From assembly GCA_964652155.1 (NCBI GenBank), contig CAZZBK010000010.1:1-64000 (forward strand): a DNA stretch of 64,000 nucleotides, given 5' to 3'. Under the pieces are notes generated by a model that was not told the origin of the DNA, ran no database searches, and saw nothing but the letters and a program-made list of their open reading frames with translations. The translations under genes and the position numbers were made by a program. Source of the stretch: CAZZBK01 sp964652155. GTDB taxonomy: Bacteria > Planctomycetota > Planctomycetia > Pirellulales > PNKZ01. How positions within the stretch are numbered: position 1 is the first letter of the stretch; the number at the start of each line of letters is the position of its first letter. This document shows, piece after piece, positions 37,203-44,779 of this stretch.

Positions 37203-38537
37203 ATGCCTCGCGTCTCACGTCGTCGCTTTCTGCACACTACCGCGGCGGGTTCGTTGGCCTTCGCCGCGCCGGCGATCGTGCGCGGTCGCAATCTCAACAA
37301 CAAGCTCAAGCTGGCGCTGATCGGTGTCGGCGGCCGGGGTGGCGCTCACTTCGCCGCCGCGTCGCAAGAGCACGTCAGCGCCATCTGCGATGTCTACGAG
37401 CCCACACTCGCCCGAGTGGGCGAGAAGTTCACCGAGGCGAAAAAGTACGTCGACTTCCGCAAGCTCTACGACCGCGCGCAAGATTTCGATGCCGTGATCG
37501 TCAGCACCTGCGAACACACACACGCCTTCGCCACGCTACCGGCCTTGCAGTTGGGTAAGCACGTGTACTGTGAGAAGCCGCTCACGCATGGCATATGGGA
37601 GTCGCGTGTGATTCGCGAGGCAGCCGCCAAGGCCAAGGTTGCCACGCAGATGGGGATTCAAATTCACGCCGGAGAAAATTATCGCCGCGTGGTCGAGTTG
37701 ATCCAGACCGGAGCGATCGGACCGGTCCGCGAGGCGCACGTGTGGGTCTCGCGTGCCTGGGGATGGCAGGGCTCGGCCGCCGAGGCCGAGAAGAACAAGG
37801 ACATTGTGACCATCCAAAACCGTCCCACCGAGCCCGCGACGATACCACCCGGCTTGAATTGGGACCTGTGGCTGGGACCGGCCCCGGCGCGACCGTATCA
37901 CGATGTGTATTTTCCCGGCCCGAAATGGTATCGCTGGTGGGATTTTGGCAGCGGCACGATGTCGGACCTCGGCAGCCATTGGAACGACTTGCCCTTCTGG
38001 GCGCTCAAGCTCCAGGCTCCGCGCACGGTCGAGGCGTCGGGGCCAAGCGTTCATCCCGAACTCGCCCCCGCGTCGATGCAAGCCACCTACGAGTACGACG
38101 CCCGCGGCGACATGCCTCCGGTCAAGTTCACCTGGTACCAAGGGGTCAACAAGCCGCCGCAATTCATCGACGGCACGATCCCCAACTGGGCCAGCGGCGT
38201 GTTGTTCGTCGGCGACAAGGGGATGCTGCTCAGCGACTACAGCAAGTACAAGTTGCTGCCCGAGGACAAGTTCTCCGGCTTCAAACCGCCCGAGCCGTTC
38301 ATTGCGCGTTCGCCGGGTCAGCAACTCGAGTGGCTCGAGTGTTGCAAGAACGGCACGCAACCCTCAGCCAACTTCGAGTACTCCGGCTGGCTGACCGAGG
38401 CGAACCACCTCGGCAACGTCGCCTATCGACTCGGCAAAAAGATCGAATGGAACGCCGCCGAGCTACGCTGCCCGAACGCTCCCGAGGCCGACGCGCTCAT
38501 TCATCGCGCGTACCGCGCCCCGTGGAAGCTCGCGTGA
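37203..38537 (+). CDS. Tat-exported Gfo/Idh/MocA family oxidoreductase
   Basis: A 444-residue exported NAD(P)-type oxidoreductase. A Tat signal (SRRRFLHTTAAGSLAFAAPA) is followed by a Rossmann fold (KLALIGVGGRGGAHFAAA) and YCEKPLTHGIWESR, with the catalytic EKP Lys. The C-terminal domain shows WWDFGSGTMSDLGSHWNDLP and the final basic segment HRAYRAPWKLA. ATG 37203 is preceded by GGGAGGAAATCC, an excellent ribosome-binding site. It lies 51 bases after the alpha/beta hydrolase gene and converges with a small conserved protein gene. Substrate is unknown; sugar derivatives are usual for the family. Confidence 0.92.
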   Translation: MPRVSRRRFLHTTAAGSLAFAAPAIVRGRNLNNKLKLALIGVGGRGGAHFAAASQEHVSAICDVYEPTLARVGEKFTEAKKYVDFRKLYDRAQDFDAVIVSTCEHTHAFATLPALQLGKHVYCEKPLTHGIWESRVIREAAAKAKVATQMGIQIHAGENYRRVVELIQTGAIGPVREAHVWVSRAWGWQGSAAEAEKNKDIVTIQNRPTEPATIPPGLNWDLWLGPAPARPYHDVYFPGPKWYRWWDFGSGTMSDLGSHWNDLPFWALKLQAPRTVEASGPSVHPELAPASMQATYEYDARGDMPPVKFTWYQGVNKPPQFIDGTIPNWASGVLFVGDKGMLLSDYSKYKLLPEDKFSGFKPPEPFIARSPGQQLEWLECCKNGTQPSANFEYSGWLTEANHLGNVAYRLGKKIEWNAAELRCPNAPEADALIHRAYRAPWKLA

Positions 38538-38557
38538 TACCGTTCGTTTTTGATTCG

Positions 38558-39073
38558 CTAATCGCGAATGGGGACCGAGCGGATCGGGACCATGTCGAGC
38601 AGCACAAACTCCTGCTGCGAGGTCAGGTCCGGTCGGGCCAACGTCGTGGAGTTGTAGGCAAAGGTGTACACGCCCATCTTGCCGCTGTTGACTTCAGTGA
38701 TGTAGATGGCGCTGGGGGCCAATTTGAAATTGCTGCCGGTGCGTAGATAGACGTCGCCGGTCACAATCGCAAATTTCGGAGGCTTGCCTGCCTCAAGCTT
38801 GAAGTCGTTCACGATATTGCGATGGTAGCTGATGCTGAACTTGCGCGTGCCCGGGTTGAGGACCGCGCCATTCATGTCTCCGGTGAGAAAATCGAGCGTG
38901 ACGACCGCCTCGATCCCCGTGTCGACCGCACACGTGGCGAGTGCAAAGTTTTCCTGGCGATCGGTGGCCACGGCAAACACCGGTGTCGGCCGAGACAAAT
39001 CTGCCAGCCACGCTCCGCCGAGCAGTCCGACGACCAGCCACATCCAGGGTTGCTCAGCCCATTTGCGTACCAC
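38558..39073 (-). CDS. Small exported protein of a planctomycete-type family
   Basis: A 171-residue protein beginning with a GTG at 39073 preceded by GGAGA. An N-terminal hydrophobic segment (WLVVGLLGGAWLADL) is followed by VFAVATDRQENFALATCAVD, then LDFLTGDMNGAVLNPGTRKF, AIVTGDVYLRTGSNFK and YITEVNSGKMGVYTFAYNS. This ordered pattern of short repeats matches a family I associate with planctomycetes; its function is not known. A longer frame exists upstream but starts in Cys/Arg-rich residues. The gap to mch (39074-39370) is a divergent regulatory region with no gene that I can support. Confidence 0.75.
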   Translation of the reverse strand: MVRKWAEQPWMWLVVGLLGGAWLADLSRPTPVFAVATDRQENFALATCAVDTGIEAVVTLDFLTGDMNGAVLNPGTRKFSISYHRNIVNDFKLEAGKPPKFAIVTGDVYLRTGSNFKLAPSAIYITEVNSGKMGVYTFAYNSTTLARPDLTSQQEFVLLDMVPIRSVPIRD

Positions 39074-39370
39074 GACAAGTTCTCCACGAGGAAACGACGC
39101 TGGCCACGGCGCGACACAGCTCGATCGGCCCTGCCAAGGGGCACCTAGGAAACATAGCTCACGAACCGTCAGAACAACGGGGGCGATTCGCGAGGCAAAT
39201 TCGCGACCTGAGCCATCGGCGTTAGACCTCGATACGATACGCATGTGTCTTCAGGCAAGCCACTTGCGTTAATCAAGGCCCGGAAACGAACCCATCTCGA
39301 ACAGGCGATTTACAGCGGCGCGGGCATGCCGTAAAACCTGAGCACACCCGCTCCGACTCGGAACCCTCTC

Positions 39371-40312
39371 ATGTTGCTCAATCCCCGTTCGGCTCAACGC
39401 TTCGATACGATGGTGAACTCGGCGGCAGCTTTGCATGCCGTGGTGCAGGAAATTGCCGGTGCAACGGTCCTGGATCTGGGCATCGCGGTCCCGGGGGGAC
39501 TTGAGGCCGGCGTGCAACTCGCCCAGTTGTGCCTAGCCGATCTGGCGACGGTCGCCGTTGTGAGCGGAGACACCACGTTGTGGCCAGGACCGGCCGTCGC
39601 GGTCCGCACCGATCATCCGGTGGCGGCGTGTCTGGCCTCGCAATATGCCGGCTGGCAACTCGCGCACGGCAAGTTCTTTGCCCTGGGCTCGGGACCCATG
39701 CGGGCCGCGGGGAGCAAGGAGCCGTTGTTCAATGACATCGGCCTGCGAGAGCTCGCCACGCGGGTCGTTGGCATACTGGAGACCCGCAAGCTGCCGCCGC
39801 CAGAAATCGTGGAACAGATTGCGCACTCGTGCAACGTCGAGCCGCGCGAGGTCTGCCTCGCCGTGGCACCCACGGCCTCGCTGGCTGGCTCGGTGCAGGT
39901 CGTTGCCCGCAGCGTCGAAACCGCCCTGCACAAGCTCCATGAGTTGCATTTCGATGTGTCGCGCGTCGTGAGCGGCTGGGGCGTCGCGCCGTTGCCTCCG
40001 ATCGCCAAGGATGACCTTGCGGCCATTGGTCGCACGAACGACGCCATTCTCTACGGTGGAGACGTGACACTGTACGTGCGTGGCGACGACGACAGCCTCA
40101 GGCAACTCGGTCCCCAAGTGCCGAGTTGCTCATCGAGCGACTACGGACAGCCCTTCGGCGAGATATTTCGTCATTACAACTACGATTTCTATAAGATCGA
40201 TCCGTTGCTGTTCAGTCCCGCTCGTATCTGCTTCATGAATCTCGACACGGGTCAAACGCACCGCTTCGGCAAACTGAACCCCGCGCTCGTCCACAAGTCG
40301 TTCACCTCCTAA
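39371..40312 (+). CDS. mch: Methenyl-tetrahydromethanopterin cyclohydrolase
   Basis: A 313-residue enzyme that interconverts methenyl- and formyl-H4MPT in the tetrahydromethanopterin C1 route, used in planctomycetes and methylotrophs for formaldehyde oxidation or C1 balance. Family features are AQRFDTMVNSAAALHAVVQ at the start, GIAVPGGLEAGVQLAQLC, the long DHPVAACLASQYAGWQLAHG and GSGPMRAAGSKEP, and ILYGGDVTLYVRGDDD. The length is typical. The 61-base spacer to the next gene is a pyrimidine-rich direct-repeat stretch. It is the first gene of the mch-RimK-oleC-hicBA-oleD set, and purU lies 4 kb upstream, so C1 genes are clustered loosely. Confidence 0.93.
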   Translation: MLLNPRSAQRFDTMVNSAAALHAVVQEIAGATVLDLGIAVPGGLEAGVQLAQLCLADLATVAVVSGDTTLWPGPAVAVRTDHPVAACLASQYAGWQLAHGKFFALGSGPMRAAGSKEPLFNDIGLRELATRVVGILETRKLPPPEIVEQIAHSCNVEPREVCLAVAPTASLAGSVQVVARSVETALHKLHELHFDVSRVVSGWGVAPLPPIAKDDLAAIGRTNDAILYGGDVTLYVRGDDDSLRQLGPQVPSCSSSDYGQPFGEIFRHYNYDFYKIDPLLFSPARICFMNLDTGQTHRFGKLNPALVHKSFTS

Positions 40313-40373
40313 CCCTTCTCTGTCTACTCTTTTCCTCACTGCCTACTGTCTACTGCCTACTCTTCTGCGGCAC
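40313..40373. repeat. Pyrimidine-rich tandem-like spacer between mch and the RimK-type gene
   Basis: The 61-base gap is almost all C and T on the plus strand, with degenerate 9-10 base copies of the form CTGCCTACT / CTGTCTACT. There is no clear Shine-Dalgarno before the next ATG. It may affect transcription or translation coupling, but nothing in it is diagnostic. Confidence 0.5.
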
Positions 40374-41258
40374 ATGAAATTCGCGGTCCTCTGCAATCCC
40401 GAGAGTTGGTACTTGCGCGATCTCACGCGAGCGGCTCGAGCACGGCATCAGATCGTGCCTTGTTCGTTTCGCGCGATGCATGCCGCGCTCGGCGCGCACG
40501 AGACGCTCATGAGCGAAGGCCTCGACCTGGGGAGCGTCGACGCGGTGCTCGTGCGCACGATGCCCCCCGGCTCGTTGGAACAGGTCGTGTTTCGCATGGA
40601 CCTGTTGGGGCGTCTGCAACGACAGGGGCGCGTGGTCGTTAATCCGCCCAAGGCGGTCGAGGCGGCCGTCGACAAGTATCTCACCTCGGCCTTGCTGCAA
40701 CAGGCCGGCCTGCAGGTACCACGCACCTTCGTGTGTCAAACAGCCGACGACGCGCTCGCGGCCTTCGCCCAACTCGGGGGAGACGTGGTGCTCAAGCCTC
40801 TGTTCGGAGCCGAGGGGCGCGGCATCGCTCGCTTGCAAGACGAGGCGATCGCCGAACGCACCTTCAAAATGCTCGAGCAGCTCGGCGCGGTCCTGTACTT
40901 GCAGCAGTTCATTCCACACGAAGGGTACGATCTACGGCTGCTCGTGATCGGCGAACAGGTCTTTGGCATGCGACGCCGCAACGAACTCGATTGGCGAACC
41001 AACATCAGCCGGGGCGCAACGCCCGAACCGTTCACGGCCGACGCGGAGCTTTGCGAGCTGGCGCATCGTGCCGCTCGAGCCGTGGGCGCGCCGGTGGCGG
41101 GGGTCGATTTACTCCCCGGCCGCGACGGCGCGCTTTATGCCATCGAGGTGAACGCGGTCCCCGGCTGGCAAGCCCTCGCCAAGGCGCATCAACTTGACGT
41201 CGCCGCGTTGGTGCTCGAGTACGTGGCCGAGCAAGTGCAGCGAGGAGCGCACGAATGA
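40374..41258 (+). CDS. RimK-type ATP-grasp ligase, possibly for H4MPT maturation
   Basis: A 294-residue ATP-grasp ligase. It starts with FAVLCNPESWYLRDL and has the ATP-grasp lysine region GGDVVLKPLFGAEGRGI and the metal-binding end VAGVDLLPGRDGALYAIEVN with Glu and Asn. Family members attach glutamate residues. Next to mch it resembles the RimK-like genes of methylotroph and planctomycete H4MPT loci, where an alpha-L-glutamate ligase like the archaeal MptN adds glutamate to the cofactor; that is an inference from context. It overlaps oleC by ATGA, implying coupled translation. Alternatively it modifies another metabolite or a protein. Confidence 0.85.
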   Translation: MKFAVLCNPESWYLRDLTRAARARHQIVPCSFRAMHAALGAHETLMSEGLDLGSVDAVLVRTMPPGSLEQVVFRMDLLGRLQRQGRVVVNPPKAVEAAVDKYLTSALLQQAGLQVPRTFVCQTADDALAAFAQLGGDVVLKPLFGAEGRGIARLQDEAIAERTFKMLEQLGAVLYLQQFIPHEGYDLRLLVIGEQVFGMRRRNELDWRTNISRGATPEPFTADAELCELAHRAARAVGAPVAGVDLLPGRDGALYAIEVNAVPGWQALAKAHQLDVAALVLEYVAEQVQRGAHE

Positions 41259-43060
41259 CGCGACTCGAGGCGACCGTGAACGTTGCCGCGCTCATGCACG
41301 ACCAGGCCCGGCAGCGAGGCGATCAAGTGGCGCTCGTCGAGAGCCGCCGCGGCGCGTATCGCACGATCACGTTTCGCGAACTGGACGAGCACAGCGATCG
41401 AATCGCAGCCGCCCTGCGTGCTTGGGGCGTGCCGCGGGGCACGCGACTGGCGCTGCTCGTGCCTCCAAGCATCGAGTTCGTCACGCTGGTCTTTGCCCTG
41501 TTCAAGGCGGGCGTGGTGGCGATCCTCATCGACCCCGGCATGGGCAAGCAGCACTTGATCGACTGCCTCGCCGCGGCACGGCCCGAAGGGTTCGTCGGTA
41601 TTCCCCGCGCACAACTGGCTCGCGTGTTGTATCGCAAGCGGTTTCCACAGGCACGCTGGAACGTGACCGTCGGCCGGCGGTGGTTTTGGGGCGGACGCAC
41701 GCTCGCCGAGTTGCTCCATTTCCCTCTCCCAGCGGGAGAGGGTGGCCGAAGGCCGGGTGAGGGGAGTTCAGAGTGTGACTCGGCACCCCATCTTGATGAC
41801 AGCTCAGTACACCCCTCATCCGTCTCGCTGCACTCGCCACCTTCTCCCGGAGGGAGAAGTGAGTTCGCACAGATCGCCCTGACTCAAGCCGACGACCCGG
41901 CGGCGATCATCTTCACCACCGGCAGCACCGGCCCGCCCAAGGGAGTGTTGTACCATCACGGCAACTTCGCGGAGCAAGTCGCCGAGATTCGCGCACGTTA
42001 CTTTATCGAACCGGGCGGCGTCGATCTGGCGTGTTTCCCACTGTTCGGACTCTTCAACGCGGCACTCGGCTTGACGACCGTGATACCGGACATGGACGCG
42101 ACACGCCCCGCGCGGGCCGACCCCGCCAAGATCGTACAGGCGGTGCGCGATTGGCAGGTGACGCAGTCCTTCGGCTCGCCGGCCGTCTGGCATCGCGTGG
42201 GACCCTACTGCCAGCAACAGCGGATCGTGCTCGAATCGCTGCGGCATGTGTACTCGGCCGGGGCACCCATTCCGCCGCGCGTCATGCAAACGATGCTCGC
42301 ATGTTTGCCCAGTGATGCCGACATGCAAACGCCTTATGGAGCGACCGAGGCCTTGCCGGTGGCGTCGATATCGGCCCATGAAGTGCTCGGCGAGACGCGT
42401 GCCAAGTGGGCCGCCGGGGCCGGCACCTGCGTCGGGACACGCTTTCCGCAGATCGATTGGAAGGTGATTCGCATCGTCGAGGGCCCGATCGTATCGCTTG
42501 CAGAGATCGACGAGTTGCCGCGCGGCGAGATCGGCGAACTCATCGTGCGTGGGGCGGTCGTCACGCGCGAATACGTCACGCGCATTGAGAGCAACGCCCT
42601 GGCCAAGATCGCCGAGGGTGACCAAGTCTGGCATCGGATGGGTGACGTCGGTTACCTCGACGAGCGCGAACGGTTTTGGTTTTGCGGCCGACTGGCCCAT
42701 CGCGTGACGACGAGCCGCGGCACGTTGTTTACCGACCCGTGCGAAGGGGTCTTTAATCAGCATCCGCGCGCGGCGCGAAGCGCCTTGGTCGGGGTCGGCC
42801 CCGCCGGGAGTCAAACGCCCGTGATGGTCGTCGAGCCGCTCGCCGAACATTGGCCGCAGAGTGGCGAGTCTGAGCGGCAATGGATTGCCGAGTTGCGTGA
42901 GCTAGGCCAGCGACACGACGTAACGCGCGATATCGATCAATTTTTGTTCCATCGCTCGTTTCCAGTCGATATTCGTCACAACGCCAAAATCTTCCGCGAG
43001 AAATTGGCGCTCTGGGCCGCAAATCAACTGGGCAGAGGCAATGGTTCTGGAATAAAATAG
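41255..43060 (+). CDS. oleC: OleC-like AMP-dependent ligase (beta-lactone synthetase type)
   Basis: A 601-residue acyl-adenylate-forming enzyme of the OleC type, which closes a beta-hydroxy acid to a beta-lactone in long-chain olefin biosynthesis. The AMP motif is FTTGSTGPPKG; other parts are TPYGATEALPVASI, WHRMGDVGYLDERERFWFCG and, near the end, HNAKIFREKLALWA. OleC-type proteins are generally shorter; removing residues 156-202, encoded by the palindromic element at 41722-41859, gives about 554 residues, nearer the family norm. The start overlaps the RimK-type stop by ATGA. The olefin genes oleA and oleB are not in the window, so the pathway may be split or altered. Confidence 0.87.
   Translation: MTRLEATVNVAALMHDQARQRGDQVALVESRRGAYRTITFRELDEHSDRIAAALRAWGVPRGTRLALLVPPSIEFVTLVFALFKAGVVAILIDPGMGKQHLIDCLAAARPEGFVGIPRAQLARVLYRKRFPQARWNVTVGRRWFWGGRTLAELLHFPLPAGEGGRRPGEGSSECDSAPHLDDSSVHPSSVSLHSPPSPGGRSEFAQIALTQADDPAAIIFTTGSTGPPKGVLYHHGNFAEQVAEIRARYFIEPGGVDLACFPLFGLFNAALGLTTVIPDMDATRPARADPAKIVQAVRDWQVTQSFGSPAVWHRVGPYCQQQRIVLESLRHVYSAGAPIPPRVMQTMLACLPSDADMQTPYGATEALPVASISAHEVLGETRAKWAAGAGTCVGTRFPQIDWKVIRIVEGPIVSLAEIDELPRGEIGELIVRGAVVTREYVTRIESNALAKIAEGDQVWHRMGDVGYLDERERFWFCGRLAHRVTTSRGTLFTDPCEGVFNQHPRAARSALVGVGPAGSQTPVMVVEPLAEHWPQSGESERQWIAELRELGQRHDVTRDIDQFLFHRSFPVDIRHNAKIFREKLALWAANQLGRGNGSGIK
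41722..41859. repeat. Palindromic repeat element inserted in-frame in oleC
   Basis: The left part (41722-41764) begins CCCTCTCCCAGCGGGAGAGG and ends GGTGAGGGG; the right part (41812-41859) is a diverged inverted copy ending CTTCTCCCGGAGGGAGAAG. Each arm is itself a hairpin. Together they span 138 bases, a multiple of three, with no stop codon in the oleC frame. The encoded peptide starts LPAGEGGRRPGEG, a low-complexity stretch that the AMP-ligase family does not need. A similar hairpin (GCCTTCTCC cttcc GGAGAAGGC) sits at 56374-56396. Confidence 0.85.
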
Positions 43061-43085
43061 GGCAGGTATATCTAGGAGCTTGGCT

Positions 43086-43307
43086 ATGAATTTAACTGCG
43101 GTCTATCAAAAAGTACCCGAAGGTTACATCGCTTTCGTGGAGGAGTTGCCCGGGGCAAACTCGCAAGGGACGACGCTGGATGAGGCTCGAGAAAACTTGC
43201 AGGAGGCGGTTGCTCTTGTCCTAGAAGGCAATCGACTACTGGCAGAGGAGCGTTTGCAAGGCGAGACCGGTGTTATTCGTGAACCGCTTTTGATACTTGA
43301 TCCATGA
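43086..43307 (+). CDS. hicB: HicB-family antitoxin-like protein
   Basis: A 73-residue protein of the HicB-like (UPF0150) fold: LTAVYQKVPEGYIAFVEELP followed by the helix TTLDEARENLQEAVALVLEG. It has no C-terminal DNA-binding domain, as in the short HicB forms. It neutralises HicA in type II toxin-antitoxin modules. ATG 43086 follows TAGGAG at good spacing and lies 25 bases after oleC. Its TGA overlaps the hicA ATG (ATGA). Here the order is hicB then hicA, the reverse of the E. coli order, as in many other genomes. Confidence 0.88.
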   Translation: MNLTAVYQKVPEGYIAFVEELPGANSQGTTLDEARENLQEAVALVLEGNRLLAEERLQGETGVIREPLLILDP

Positions 43308-43489
43308 AGCGAGTCGACCTCATTCGACCTCTGACCAAACACGGATGTGAGTTCTTGCGTGAAGGCGGACGACACTCGCTGTTCGTTCATCGAGCCAATC
43401 AAAAAGTTTCGGCAGTTCCACGCCACCGTGAGGTCAACGAGGGGCTTGCTAAAAAAATCTGCCGCGATCTTGAGATCCCCCAGCCATGA
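43304..43489 (+). CDS. hicA: HicA-family toxin-like mRNA interferase
   Basis: A 61-residue double-stranded-RNA-binding-like HicA protein. It begins KRVDLIRPLTKHGCEFLREG and has the catalytic His24 in GGRHSLFVHR, the usual position in active HicA toxins. The C-terminal PRHREVNEGLAKKICRDLEI is typical. It degrades mRNA when not bound by HicB. Its start overlaps hicB and its TGA overlaps the start of oleD (ATGA), so oleD translation may depend on hicA translation. Location inside a lipid operon is unusual. Confidence 0.9.
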   Translation: MKRVDLIRPLTKHGCEFLREGGRHSLFVHRANQKVSAVPRHREVNEGLAKKICRDLEIPQP

Positions 43490-44481
43490 CGGTTCTCGTC
43501 ACCGGAGCAACGGGGTTCTTGGGACGCTACGTGGTCGAGCAACTCGTCGCGCGGGGCGAGCAGGTTCGGGCACTCGTGCGTCGACCGGCTTGTGAGTTGC
43601 AACAACTCGGTGTCGAGATCGCGCTGGGCGATCTGCGCGAGCGAGACAAGGTGATCGAAGCCTGCCGCGGTATCACGACCGTGTATCACGTCGCGGCGGT
43701 TGCCGGTATCTGGGGACCGTGGTCGCAATACTTCAGCATCAACGTCGAAGGGACTCGCCACGTACTCGCCGGCTGCCGCGAACAGGGGGTCCAAAAGCTG
43801 ATCTACACGAGCAGCCCAAGCGTCACCTTCGCTGGCGGCGATCAGTCGGGGATCGACGAGTCGGCCCCCTATCCCGAGCGGTGGCTGTGTCACTACCCGC
43901 ACACCAAGGCGATCGCCGAGCGCGAAGTGCTCGCGGCACATGGCCCGGGGCTCGCCACCTGTGCGTTGCGACCGCATCTGATCTGGGGACCGCGCGACGG
44001 ACATTTGGTGCCACGACTCATCGAGCGCGCCCGCTTTGGGCAGTTGCGTCAGGTCGGCGCGGGCAAGAACCTCGTCGACATGATTTATGTCGAAAACGCC
44101 GCCGAGGCACACCTTCAAGCGGCCGACGCCCTCGCAGCAGACTCCAGCGTCGGAGGCAAGGCGTACTTCCTGAGCCAAGGGGAGCCGGTCAACTGCTGGG
44201 ACTGGATCAACGAGCTACTCGCGCTGGTGCAATTGCCCCCCGTGCGACGCAGCGTACCACTGAGTGTGGCCTACGCCCTCGGCGCGATGCTTGAGACGGT
44301 GTATCGGCTGTTGCGAAAAAATGACGAGCCCCGCATGACCCGCTTCTTGGCATTGCAGTTGGGGCGTGACCACTATTTCAACATCGACGCCGCTCGGCGC
44401 GACTTGGGTTACCAGCCGACCGTGTCGACGACGGAAGGAATGAAAAAACTTGGTGAGTGGTTGCAGCAATCGTTGCAATAG
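43486..44481 (+). CDS. oleD: OleD-like NAD(P)-dependent reductase
   Basis: A 331-residue extended SDR of the OleD type, which reduces the 2-alkyl-3-ketoacid to the beta-hydroxy acid used by OleC. The cofactor loop is TGATGFLG; the active site has SSPSVTFAGG and YPHTKAIAE with Tyr and Lys. The C-terminal hydrophobic part (VPLSVAYALGAMLETVYRLL) is typical of sterol-type SDRs, to which OleD is related. A 3-beta-hydroxysteroid dehydrogenase-like enzyme is the main alternative, but oleC in the same operon favours OleD. ATG 43486 overlaps the hicA stop. A family A repeat follows. Confidence 0.85.
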   Translation: MTVLVTGATGFLGRYVVEQLVARGEQVRALVRRPACELQQLGVEIALGDLRERDKVIEACRGITTVYHVAAVAGIWGPWSQYFSINVEGTRHVLAGCREQGVQKLIYTSSPSVTFAGGDQSGIDESAPYPERWLCHYPHTKAIAEREVLAAHGPGLATCALRPHLIWGPRDGHLVPRLIERARFGQLRQVGAGKNLVDMIYVENAAEAHLQAADALAADSSVGGKAYFLSQGEPVNCWDWINELLALVQLPPVRRSVPLSVAYALGAMLETVYRLLRKNDEPRMTRFLALQLGRDHYFNIDAARRDLGYQPTVSTTEGMKKLGEWLQQSLQ

Positions 44482-44487
44482 CATCCG

Positions 44488-44607
44488 ATTGAGGCGCAGT
44501 CCATTATTGACCCCTGCGCAGCAATTGAGCCAGGGCGACCATCGGAAGCCCGGTATTTCCAGGACTCGCGTTGCTCGCCGGGGCTCTTTTGCTGCGTCTA
44601 CCTCAAT
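44488..44607. repeat. Interspersed palindromic repeat, family A copy 3
   Basis: A longer, diverged copy of the 7984 and 27930 elements, sharing GGGCGACCATCGG and CTCGCGTTGCTCG with them. It has an additional long inverted repeat: 44517-44538 pairs with 44575-44596 (arms of 22 bases, CGCAGCA...GGGCGA and its complement, with a few mismatches), and outer ATTGAGG/CCTCAAT ends. It lies between oleD and the convergent 44780 gene. The rest of the gap to 44779 shows nothing that I can identify. Confidence 0.7.
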
Positions 44608-44779
44608 AGGAGTTAGACTCTTTTGACGGCTGTGTGGTCACTGGGCCGGCCAAAACATTTTCTTCGCTCGAAATCGAGTCCTCGCCGTCGCGCGACTTGC
44701 ATCTAATTGACCACCGCGAGGTGAGTTAAGGTGCTATTGCTCGACAGTACGTTCTCGCCCATGAATCGGCCGGCGCATT

